From Caballeronia calidae (GTDB taxonomy: Bacteria > Pseudomonadota > Gammaproteobacteria > Burkholderiales > Burkholderiaceae), in NCBI RefSeq assembly GCF_900044055.2, contig NZ_FCOX02000069.1:1-33729 (forward strand): a stretch of 33,729 bases of DNA, read 5' to 3'. A program made the translations under genes and the position numbers. Below the pieces are notes generated by a model that was not told the DNA's origin, searched no databases, and worked only from the letters and a program-made list of their open reading frames with translations. Below, piece after piece: positions 23,096 through 30,291 of this stretch. How positions within the stretch are numbered: the stretch's first letter is position 1; every line of letters starts with the position of its first letter.

Positions 23096-25584
23096 ACGCA
23101 CTGAGTCCCGACGCGCGGCTTGACCGCGTCAACCTGCTGCGCCGTGCGGCCGCCATCGGCGGCCCCCAAATCAACGGCATCGTCGGCCTCGAGGTTGTTA
23201 AGCGCGGCGACGACCTGTTCCTCGACCTCGAATGCGCGTTTCCGCCCGCACCCAGCGACGTGTCCGCGGCGAACATCGTCATTACAGGCGGCGTGCGCCG
23301 CCCGCGCATCGCGGTGAGCGGAATCCAGGCCGACGGCAGCGTCCTCCACGTTCAGGTCGAGCGGCGCGGAGACTTCTCCAACTACACCTTGCGCATCGTC
23401 CGCAACGGTGCGCCGCTGCCCGGCTTCGACCCGCTGCTCTCGGAGATCGTCTTCGGCTTTCGCCGTGAATGTGAGGTCGGGTTCGACTGTCAGCGCGAGC
23501 CCGTCGCCTCGCTCGATCCGCTGCCCGCGGCTCCGATCGATTACGTTGCGCGCGACTATCAGGGATTTCGCCGGCTCATGCTCGATCGGCTCGCGGTGCT
23601 CATGCCCGGCTGGAAGGAGCCGGGCGCAGCGTCCGTCGAAGTCACGCTGGTCGAGATGCTGGCACACGCGGCGGACCGCCTTGCCTATGCACAGGACGCG
23701 GTCGCGACTGAGAGCTACCTCGATACCGCGCGCCTGCGCGCTTCGGCCAAACGGCACGCGAAGCTGGTCGACTATGCGATGCACGACGGCTGCAACGCGC
23801 GCACCTTCGTCCATATCCGCATGCGTGAACCTTTCGCGGGCGAGCGCGCGGTGACGGCGACCGTTCGCGCGGGCGCCCGGTTCATGACCCGCACCGAAGG
23901 CGTCGCCGCGGCCGGGACCGAAACGCCGGAGGTGCAGCAGGCGCGGCTTGACGGCGCGAAGTTCTTCGAGGCGATGGCCGACTGCGTGCTCTCCTCGGTG
24001 CGCAACCGCATTGTCATCCACGACTACCTGGGAGCGCTGACCGGCCTTGCGAAAGGTGCGACCGCCATGGCGGTTGCCGACCCGGGCCGCGCACTGGCGC
24101 TGGCGGCGGGCGACCTGCTTCTGATCGAACAGGTTGCCGAACCCGCGACGGGCGATGCCGTTCCGGATTTCGAGCGCCGCCATGTCGTGCGCCTGGCCGA
24201 AGTTGTCGAGGGGGTGGACCCCGTGGGCCAGCTCGACGCGGGTGGCGATCCGGTGCCGCTCGAACTGCTGCACCTCAGCTGGTCGACGGCAGATGCGCTG
24301 CCCGCGGATTTTGCGCTCGCGCGCGTCACCACCAATGACACGATCGACGGGATCGCGCCCGCGCCGAACCAGCCCACGCTGGTGGCGCGCGGCAACTTGG
24401 TACCGGCCGATCACGGTGAGAGCGTGGGCCAGGAGACCGTTCTGCCGGTGCTCAAGCCCGGCCGCCGACGTGTTGTTATTCCGCTGCCGGACTGTTCGGT
24501 GACGCAGGCGATCCCGTTTGATGCCGCTGACACGGCAAGCGAACTCCTGCGCCCGAATCCGGCGCTAACGCGCCCGGCGATCACCGCAAGCCAGACCGGC
24601 GGCGACGGCTCACTGGTTCACTGGCAAGTTGTGCCCGACCTGTTCGCCAGCGATTCGGTGCAGACGCACCTCGTGCTCGATGTCGAGACCGACGCTCCCT
24701 CTGTGCTGCGCAGCGGCGATGGCATGGCCGGGCGGCTGCCCGAAAGCGACATGCCGATGGCCGTGCGCTACCGCGTTGGCAACGGCACCGAGGGCGACGT
24801 CGGGGCCGAGGCCCTTGCGCATTTGCTGACAGACGGAAACATCACTCGCGACGAGACGTTCCTGGTCTTCGAAGGCCAGCCCAGCGACATCGAGGCGATC
24901 CGGAATCCGCTGGCAGCCAGCGGGATCGCACCCGAGACGATTGCTGACGTGCGCCTGCGCGCGCCGATCATGTTCAATGAGCAACGCCGTGCCGTCACCG
25001 GCGCAGACTACGCAAAGGTCCTCGAGACCCACCCGAAGGTCGCCGCCGCCCGCGCGGTCGAGCGTTGGACGGGATCGTGGCGTGCGATTGTTTTGTTGGT
25101 CGATGTCGATGGTGGCGCGCCGCTCGATGCCGATCTCGAAGCGAGCTTTCGCAATCATCTCGAGCCGTATCGACTCGCCGGCCATGCGCTCGAATTCCGC
25201 GAGCCGGTACTGGTCCCGCTCGAACTCGCGATGCGCGTCTGCGTCCTGCCGGACGTGCCACGCGCCGATGTCGAGGAACGGCTGCTGCAACTCTTTAGCG
25301 GCGCGGTGCTGCCCGACGGCACGCTCGGCCTCTTTCACCCCAACCGCTTCAGCTTCGGCGAACCGATCCGGCTCTCGCGCCTCATTGCCGCTGCGCAATG
25401 CGTGGGCGGCGTGCGCCACGTCGAGATCATCGGCCTCACGCGCCAGGGCAGGGGCGCGGGTGCTGGCGATGTGCTGGAGACCGGGACCATGGCATTCGGC
25501 GCGTACGAGATCCCGATCCTCGCCAACGACCCAAACTATCCCGATCGCGGCAAGGTGTCGCTGAACATGGAGGGGGGGCAATGA
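23092..25584 (+). CDS. Baseplate wedge protein 1 (gp6/J-like, Afp11-type)
   Basis: 830 residues; ATGA overlap with gp25. It begins with a ~150-residue domain on its own (INGIVGLEVVKRGDDLFLDLE), then the hallmark baseplate-J region IDYVARDYQGFRRLMLDRLAVLMPGWKE, followed by VTLVEMLAHAADRLAYAQDAVATESYLDTARLRASAKRHAKLVDY. The C-terminal part carries APIMFNEQRRAVTGADYAKVLETHPKVAAARAVERWTGSW and the gp6-like end domain VPLELAMRVCVLPDVPRADVEERLLQLFS, then FGEPIRLSRLIAAAQCVGGVRHVEI. In Afp/PVC, Afp11 homologues form the baseplate ring that locks sheath contraction to hub release. Length and motifs suggest an intact protein. Confidence 0.88.
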   Translation: MNALSPDARLDRVNLLRRAAAIGGPQINGIVGLEVVKRGDDLFLDLECAFPPAPSDVSAANIVITGGVRRPRIAVSGIQADGSVLHVQVERRGDFSNYTLRIVRNGAPLPGFDPLLSEIVFGFRRECEVGFDCQREPVASLDPLPAAPIDYVARDYQGFRRLMLDRLAVLMPGWKEPGAASVEVTLVEMLAHAADRLAYAQDAVATESYLDTARLRASAKRHAKLVDYAMHDGCNARTFVHIRMREPFAGERAVTATVRAGARFMTRTEGVAAAGTETPEVQQARLDGAKFFEAMADCVLSSVRNRIVIHDYLGALTGLAKGATAMAVADPGRALALAAGDLLLIEQVAEPATGDAVPDFERRHVVRLAEVVEGVDPVGQLDAGGDPVPLELLHLSWSTADALPADFALARVTTNDTIDGIAPAPNQPTLVARGNLVPADHGESVGQETVLPVLKPGRRRVVIPLPDCSVTQAIPFDAADTASELLRPNPALTRPAITASQTGGDGSLVHWQVVPDLFASDSVQTHLVLDVETDAPSVLRSGDGMAGRLPESDMPMAVRYRVGNGTEGDVGAEALAHLLTDGNITRDETFLVFEGQPSDIEAIRNPLAASGIAPETIADVRLRAPIMFNEQRRAVTGADYAKVLETHPKVAAARAVERWTGSWRAIVLLVDVDGGAPLDADLEASFRNHLEPYRLAGHALEFREPVLVPLELAMRVCVLPDVPRADVEERLLQLFSGAVLPDGTLGLFHPNRFSFGEPIRLSRLIAAAQCVGGVRHVEIIGLTRQGRGAGAGDVLETGTMAFGAYEIPILANDPNYPDRGKVSLNMEGGQ

Positions 25585-28157
25585 GCCGCGATGTCACGCT
25601 GAAGCCAGGCATGCTGCCGGCCAACTTGCCGGGCCTCCCGCAGATCGCCTATCGCAGCGGCAGCTACGGCATCTTCCTCGAAGGCATGCGTCAGTCGGTC
25701 GGGTGCGAGCGGCACTACCTCGTCGATCTCAACACGCGGGCGAGCGACGATCCCGCGATAGCCCTGCTCGATGCCTGGGCGGTCGCGGGCGACGTGTTGT
25801 CTTTCTACGCCGAGCGCATCGCCAATGAGGTCTACCTCGGCACCGCGCTCGAACGCGGCTCGATCCGCGCGCTTGCCCGCCTGCTCGACTACGAGTTGCG
25901 GCCGGGCAAGGCCGCGGAAACCTGGATAGCCTTCACGCTGGAAGACGCGCCCGGCGCGCCCGACGCCGTGCCGATCCCGCAAGGCGTGCGTATCAATTCG
26001 ATCCCGGGCCCTGGCGAGCAGATGATTGCCTTCGAGACGGTCGAGGCGATGGAGGCGCATCCCTGGCTTAACGCCATGCGTCCGCAAACCACGCGCATGC
26101 AAAGCGTCGACGACGTCGAGGCGGCGAAGAGCGTGCTGGTGCAGGGATTGCTCTCCGACGTGCGCAAGGGCGATTGGCTGCTGGTCGTGCACGGTTCGGA
26201 CCAAAACCTGAAGCGGGTCGAGACGGTAGACCCAGACAATGCTGCAAAGACCACTCGGATCGACCACGAGACGCAGCCTACGTTCTTCCCGGTCGTGCTG
26301 CTTGCACAAGCGCTGCTGCCGCCGAACGCTTTCGTCGCAAATCCCTTCGGCATCAGCCGGCCATTCTTCCAGAGCGAGATCGACAAGGTGTTGCGTCCGC
26401 AGCGCGCCTTCGAGGCAAGCCTGGCGCAGCGCCGGGTGACTCCCAAGCTTTTGCGTCAGCACCTGTTCGAGCGCACGCCTGCGCCACTGCCCGGCAAAGA
26501 CGGCGTTTACCGCTTTCGCGCGCGCGCGGCGATCTTCGGACACAATACGCCGGCGGCCGACGACGGCGCCTCGCAGATCCCAGATATTTCCCATGCTACG
26601 GCGTCGCTTTCGATGATGACGCTCGACCAGGAATATGCCGAACTGCGGCCCGGCACCTACATCGCCTTCGTCAACGGCGGCATGGTCCATGTGGCCGAAG
26701 TGCGCTCGGTGCGGACCCTGACCGCGCAGCGCGGCCGGCTGACTTCGCGCACCAGTCGCGTCGGCTTCTTCCCGGCACTGTCTTCGGGCTGGAATTCCGT
26801 CTCGACGGCCGAGGTCGTGGTGCTGCTGGATACAGAACGCCTGCCGCTCGCCCGCCTGCCGGTAACCGCGGTGGTGGAAGGCGCCTCGCTTCTGCTCGAT
26901 GCCTATTACCCCGAGCTCACCGAAGGGCGGCCGGTTGCAGTCTCCGGCGAACGCGAGGACCTGACCGGCATCGAGCAAATCAGCGTCCACACCATCGCTA
27001 CAATCACGCTCGAGGACGGGCTGACCCGGATTGATCTCAAAAGCGCGCTGCCTTGGGCGCTGAAGCGCGGCACCGTACGGATCAACGCCAATCTCGCCAA
27101 GGCGACCCACGGCGAGCGCGGTGGGCAGCCCATCGGCCACGGCGATGCATCGAAACCGGGCCAGCGCTTTCGCCTGCCGGTGATTCCGCTCACCCATCTG
27201 GCGGCTCAGACGCTGACCGGAGTCGCACCCGTGCTCGACGTCGTCATCGACGGTGTGCGATGGATGGGGGTGGGTTCGCTGCGTGAGGCGGGGCCGCTCG
27301 ATCGCGTCTACAGTCTGTCATATCAGGAGGACGGCTCGGTCGACGTGTGCACTGGCGACGGTCTCAACGGCCGCCGCGTGCCGACCGGCGTCAACAACGT
27401 CGTTGCCTCGTGGCGCAAGGGACTCGGTTCGGCGGGCATGGTGCGCGCGGGCCAGCTCTCGCTGCTGGCCGACAAGCCGCAAGGTGTGCGCTCGGCGGCC
27501 AATCCGCTCGCGCCCGAAGGCGCGGTCGACGGTCAGTGCGCCGACGATGCCCGCAAGGCAGCACCACTTTCGGTGCTCACGCTGGGGCGCATCGTCGCGC
27601 TGCGCGACTACGCCGATTTCGCCGCGAGCTTTGCGGGCATCGCTAAGGCCCATGCCGCGTGGATCTGGAGCGGTTCCAGCCGCGCCGTGTTCCTCACTGT
27701 CGCGGGCGTCAGCGGCGCGCCTGTGCCGGAAGGCGATCTCGTGAAGCTGCGTAACCTCATCGGCGGGATTTCCGATCCCGCGACCGGCCTGACGATCGCC
27801 CATTTCCGGCCCACGTGGTTCCGCCTCGAAGCGGGCATCGCATTGGTGCCGGGCTACTTCCCCGATGCCGTATTCCCGCGCGTCGAACAGGTACTGCGTG
27901 ACCGTTTCGGCTTTGCCGCGCGCGCGCTCGGCCAGCCGGTGGCGAAGTCCGAGGTGATCTCGGCGATGCAGGCGGTCGATGGCGTCGACTGGATCGACGT
28001 GGATGCCTTTTATCGCGGCGACACGCCCGCCAACCGTGACTTGCTCGCCGCTGCCATGCCGAAAGACGGCCGCCGCGTCGCGCGGCTTGGCCTACCAGAA
28101 GGGGCCGAACTGCTGGCGCTCGATCCCGCCCCGCTCAACTTCAGGACCATCACATGA
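25581..28157 (+). CDS. Baseplate wedge protein 2 (second J-like protein, Afp11/12-type)
   Basis: 858 residues from the ATG at 25581, which overlaps the previous stop and follows an AGGGGGGG tract serving as a ribosome binding site. Motifs resemble its neighbour: IAYRSGSYGIFLEGMRQSV, ASDDPAIALLDAWAVAGDVLSFYAERIANEVYLGTALERGSIRALARLLDYELRPGKAA, and late VLTLGRIVALRDYADFAASFAGIAKAHAAWIW with a gp6-like C-terminal fold. The shared A-x-x-x-D-x-L-x-F-Y/A-Y pattern and the DYADFAASFAGIAKA segment suggest it is a distant paralogue of the gene before it. Two tandem J-like genes are usual in this eCIS type, and the pair probably makes a heterodimer as gp6/gp7 do in T4. The exact match to Afp12 or gp7 is uncertain. 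Confidence 0.82.
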   Translation: MSRDVTLKPGMLPANLPGLPQIAYRSGSYGIFLEGMRQSVGCERHYLVDLNTRASDDPAIALLDAWAVAGDVLSFYAERIANEVYLGTALERGSIRALARLLDYELRPGKAAETWIAFTLEDAPGAPDAVPIPQGVRINSIPGPGEQMIAFETVEAMEAHPWLNAMRPQTTRMQSVDDVEAAKSVLVQGLLSDVRKGDWLLVVHGSDQNLKRVETVDPDNAAKTTRIDHETQPTFFPVVLLAQALLPPNAFVANPFGISRPFFQSEIDKVLRPQRAFEASLAQRRVTPKLLRQHLFERTPAPLPGKDGVYRFRARAAIFGHNTPAADDGASQIPDISHATASLSMMTLDQEYAELRPGTYIAFVNGGMVHVAEVRSVRTLTAQRGRLTSRTSRVGFFPALSSGWNSVSTAEVVVLLDTERLPLARLPVTAVVEGASLLLDAYYPELTEGRPVAVSGEREDLTGIEQISVHTIATITLEDGLTRIDLKSALPWALKRGTVRINANLAKATHGERGGQPIGHGDASKPGQRFRLPVIPLTHLAAQTLTGVAPVLDVVIDGVRWMGVGSLREAGPLDRVYSLSYQEDGSVDVCTGDGLNGRRVPTGVNNVVASWRKGLGSAGMVRAGQLSLLADKPQGVRSAANPLAPEGAVDGQCADDARKAAPLSVLTLGRIVALRDYADFAASFAGIAKAHAAWIWSGSSRAVFLTVAGVSGAPVPEGDLVKLRNLIGGISDPATGLTIAHFRPTWFRLEAGIALVPGYFPDAVFPRVEQVLRDRFGFAARALGQPVAKSEVISAMQAVDGVDWIDVDAFYRGDTPANRDLLAAAMPKDGRRVARLGLPEGAELLALDPAPLNFRTIT

Positions 28158-30280
28158 CGACCGCAGAGCGCCTCCTCGACCTCCTGCCCGAGGTCTTCCG
28201 TACTCGCGACGCTACCGCCGCCGCCGAGATCGCCGCGCGGCTGGGCTTTCCCGTGCCCGCGCTCGACGGCACGCCGGAGGGGCCACTCACCAGCCTGCTG
28301 GCGATAATGGGGCAGACCTTCGACATGCTCGAGGCCGAGGTCGACAATCTGTACGACGACCTCTTCATCGAAACCTGTGCGTCATGGCTGGTCCCATATA
28401 TCGGCGAGCTCGTCGGCGCGCGCATCGTCGATGCCGGCGACCTGGAATCGGCGCGCCGGCAGGTTGCCGGCACTATCGCGGCGCGGCGCGCCAAGGGAAC
28501 GGCCCGCGCGCTGGCACTGCGCAGCGGCGCGATCATGACTGCCCCGACCGAGGCGGTGGAGTACTTCCGGCACGTCGTCACCACGCTTCACCTCGATTAT
28601 CCCGAGGACAACCGGCCGATGTCCGCGGCGCTCAACGGGCGTGCGGGGCGGCGTGCGCAGTTGCCCGATTTCATCGGCCAACATACGGTCGAACTGCGCG
28701 AGATGAGCGAAGGCGGGCGCTTCGCCGTGCCCAACATTGGCGTGCGCACCTGGACCACACGATCCTTTCCGCACGCAAAGACGACGCCGCGCCCGGTGCT
28801 CTCGGTGGGGCCGGGGCATTTCAGCTTCTCGCCCACGGGCGCGGACACAACGCTCTGGCTCTGGCGCGCGGGGCTGGGCGACCCGACCGAGGCGACGCGC
28901 CTCGGCCTCGACGAGATGCCGACGCCGATCCCGTTGATCGACGCAGTCGATCATCCGGACGCCTACTATGATGATGGTCCGGACGAGGACAAGAGCGTCG
29001 CCGTGCATATCGACGGCGTGCTTCAGCGGCTAGACGCGATCTGTTTCTGCGATTTGTCCGACGCACCCGGCGGTGGTTGGAACCGGCACGGCGACTTAGC
29101 CGCGAGGGAGCGCATCCACATCGATCCGATGCGCGGCCGCCTGCGGCTTCCCGACGCGAAGATTGCAACGCCCGCGGAGCAGATCCGGCTCAAGTATCAC
29201 TACGGCGCGGCAGTAACGACGGGCGGGGGAGGCTATGCAAGTCCGGCACCGTTCGAGACCGATGTCCCCGAGTTGCCCGGTCCCGATCCGGTGCCCGTAA
29301 CCGTGCCCTCCGCCACGACGCGCGATGCCGTCGCCGCCGCGCTTGCGGCTGCGCTGGACAGCGCGGCGGGGCGGTGCGAGATACGCATCGACGATGGCGG
29401 AATCACGGAGCTCCCGGCCGCCACCGCGCTGCCTGGCGATGCGCAATTGCGCCTCTGTGCCGACACCTGCACCTGGCCGACGCTGGTCGCGTCCGCTGCG
29501 GGCTGGCAGGTGACCGGTGGCAGTGGCTCGATCCTCGTCCTGCGCGGTCTCAGACTCATTGGCGGGCCGCTGGTGATCGACACCGAGGGGCTGGAGAAAC
29601 TGCGGCTGATTGACTGCACGCTGCTGCCCGGCCTTCTGCTTTCGGCGCAGGGCCAGCCGATGCATCCGGGCGACGCCACGCTGGTGCTACGTCAGGCGGG
29701 CATCGAGGTCGAGGCGACACGCTGCACGATCGGACGCGTCGTCATGGAGGAAACCGCGCAGCTGACGCTGGTCGATTGCCTGATCGATGCGGCCGCACCC
29801 GGCGCATTTGCGCTTTCCGGCCCGGCGGACTCGGCAGGCGGCATCCTAACCGCGGACCGCTCGACGCTGATCGGCCGCGTGTTCCTGCGCGCGATCGGCG
29901 AGGTATCCGACTGCCTCTTCGCCCGCCGCCCCGATTCGCCCGATGACGTCACCGTTAGGGTCGCCCACGTGCAGGAAGGATGCGCGCGCTACTCTGCCTT
30001 TCCTGAAGGTGCGGTGGTGCCCGGGCGCTACCACTGTTACCCGGTCCATGCGACGGACGCCGCACGGAGTCCCGAGTTTGCCGCTGTGTCGCCCGCCGAG
30101 GCGGGCTACGGCCGCCTGCTGCCTTCGAGCCCGCCGGAGATCCTCGCGGGCGCGCAAGGCGGCCGCGAGATGGGCGTCACTAATGCGACGAGCTGGACCC
30201 GCAAGCGCATGCTGCTGGCCCGTGATCTGCCGGACTGGACGCCGTTCGCGATGCAGACCGGCATCGAATTGATGAACTGA
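28154..30280 (+). CDS. gpI-like baseplate protein with beta-rich C-terminal extension
   Basis: 708 residues; ATGA overlap with the preceding gene. The N-terminal ~210 residues are of the P2 gpI/phage-tail-protein type: TTAERLLDLLPEVFRTRD, then LTSLLAIMGQTFDMLEAEVDNLYDDLFIETCASWLVPYIGELVGARI and RRQVAGTIAARRAKGTARAL. From about 210 the protein departs from gpI. There is a loop-rich middle, and from about 440 many short repeated strands (VLRGLRLIGGPLVIDTEGLEKLRLIDCTLLPG, later VEATRCTIGRVVMEETAQLTLVDCLID), as in right-handed beta-helices of tail-fibre or surface proteins. It may therefore join the wedge to a peripheral, outward-facing domain. The last gene follows after 11 bases with its own ribosome binding site. 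Confidence 0.8.
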   Translation: MTTAERLLDLLPEVFRTRDATAAAEIAARLGFPVPALDGTPEGPLTSLLAIMGQTFDMLEAEVDNLYDDLFIETCASWLVPYIGELVGARIVDAGDLESARRQVAGTIAARRAKGTARALALRSGAIMTAPTEAVEYFRHVVTTLHLDYPEDNRPMSAALNGRAGRRAQLPDFIGQHTVELREMSEGGRFAVPNIGVRTWTTRSFPHAKTTPRPVLSVGPGHFSFSPTGADTTLWLWRAGLGDPTEATRLGLDEMPTPIPLIDAVDHPDAYYDDGPDEDKSVAVHIDGVLQRLDAICFCDLSDAPGGGWNRHGDLAARERIHIDPMRGRLRLPDAKIATPAEQIRLKYHYGAAVTTGGGGYASPAPFETDVPELPGPDPVPVTVPSATTRDAVAAALAAALDSAAGRCEIRIDDGGITELPAATALPGDAQLRLCADTCTWPTLVASAAGWQVTGGSGSILVLRGLRLIGGPLVIDTEGLEKLRLIDCTLLPGLLLSAQGQPMHPGDATLVLRQAGIEVEATRCTIGRVVMEETAQLTLVDCLIDAAAPGAFALSGPADSAGGILTADRSTLIGRVFLRAIGEVSDCLFARRPDSPDDVTVRVAHVQEGCARYSAFPEGAVVPGRYHCYPVHATDAARSPEFAAVSPAEAGYGRLLPSSPPEILAGAQGGREMGVTNATSWTRKRMLLARDLPDWTPFAMQTGIELMN

Positions 30281-30286
30281 GGAGGG
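30279..30286 (+). promoter_or_regulatory. Ribosome binding site of the last operon gene
   Basis: GAGGAGGG overlaps the stop of the gpI-like gene and lies 5 bases before the ATG at 30292. It gives the final gene independent initiation, unlike the ATGA-coupled genes before it. Confidence 0.6.
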
Positions 30287-30291
30287 AATCA

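Noticed and set aside
23035..24414. Minus-strand open frame of 459 codons opposite the first J-like gene
   Set aside because: Shadow frame; the sense strand carries the conserved baseplate motifs.
25536..27197. Minus-strand open frame of 553 codons opposite the second J-like gene
   Set aside because: Antisense shadow of a clearly homologous baseplate gene; no recognisable domain.
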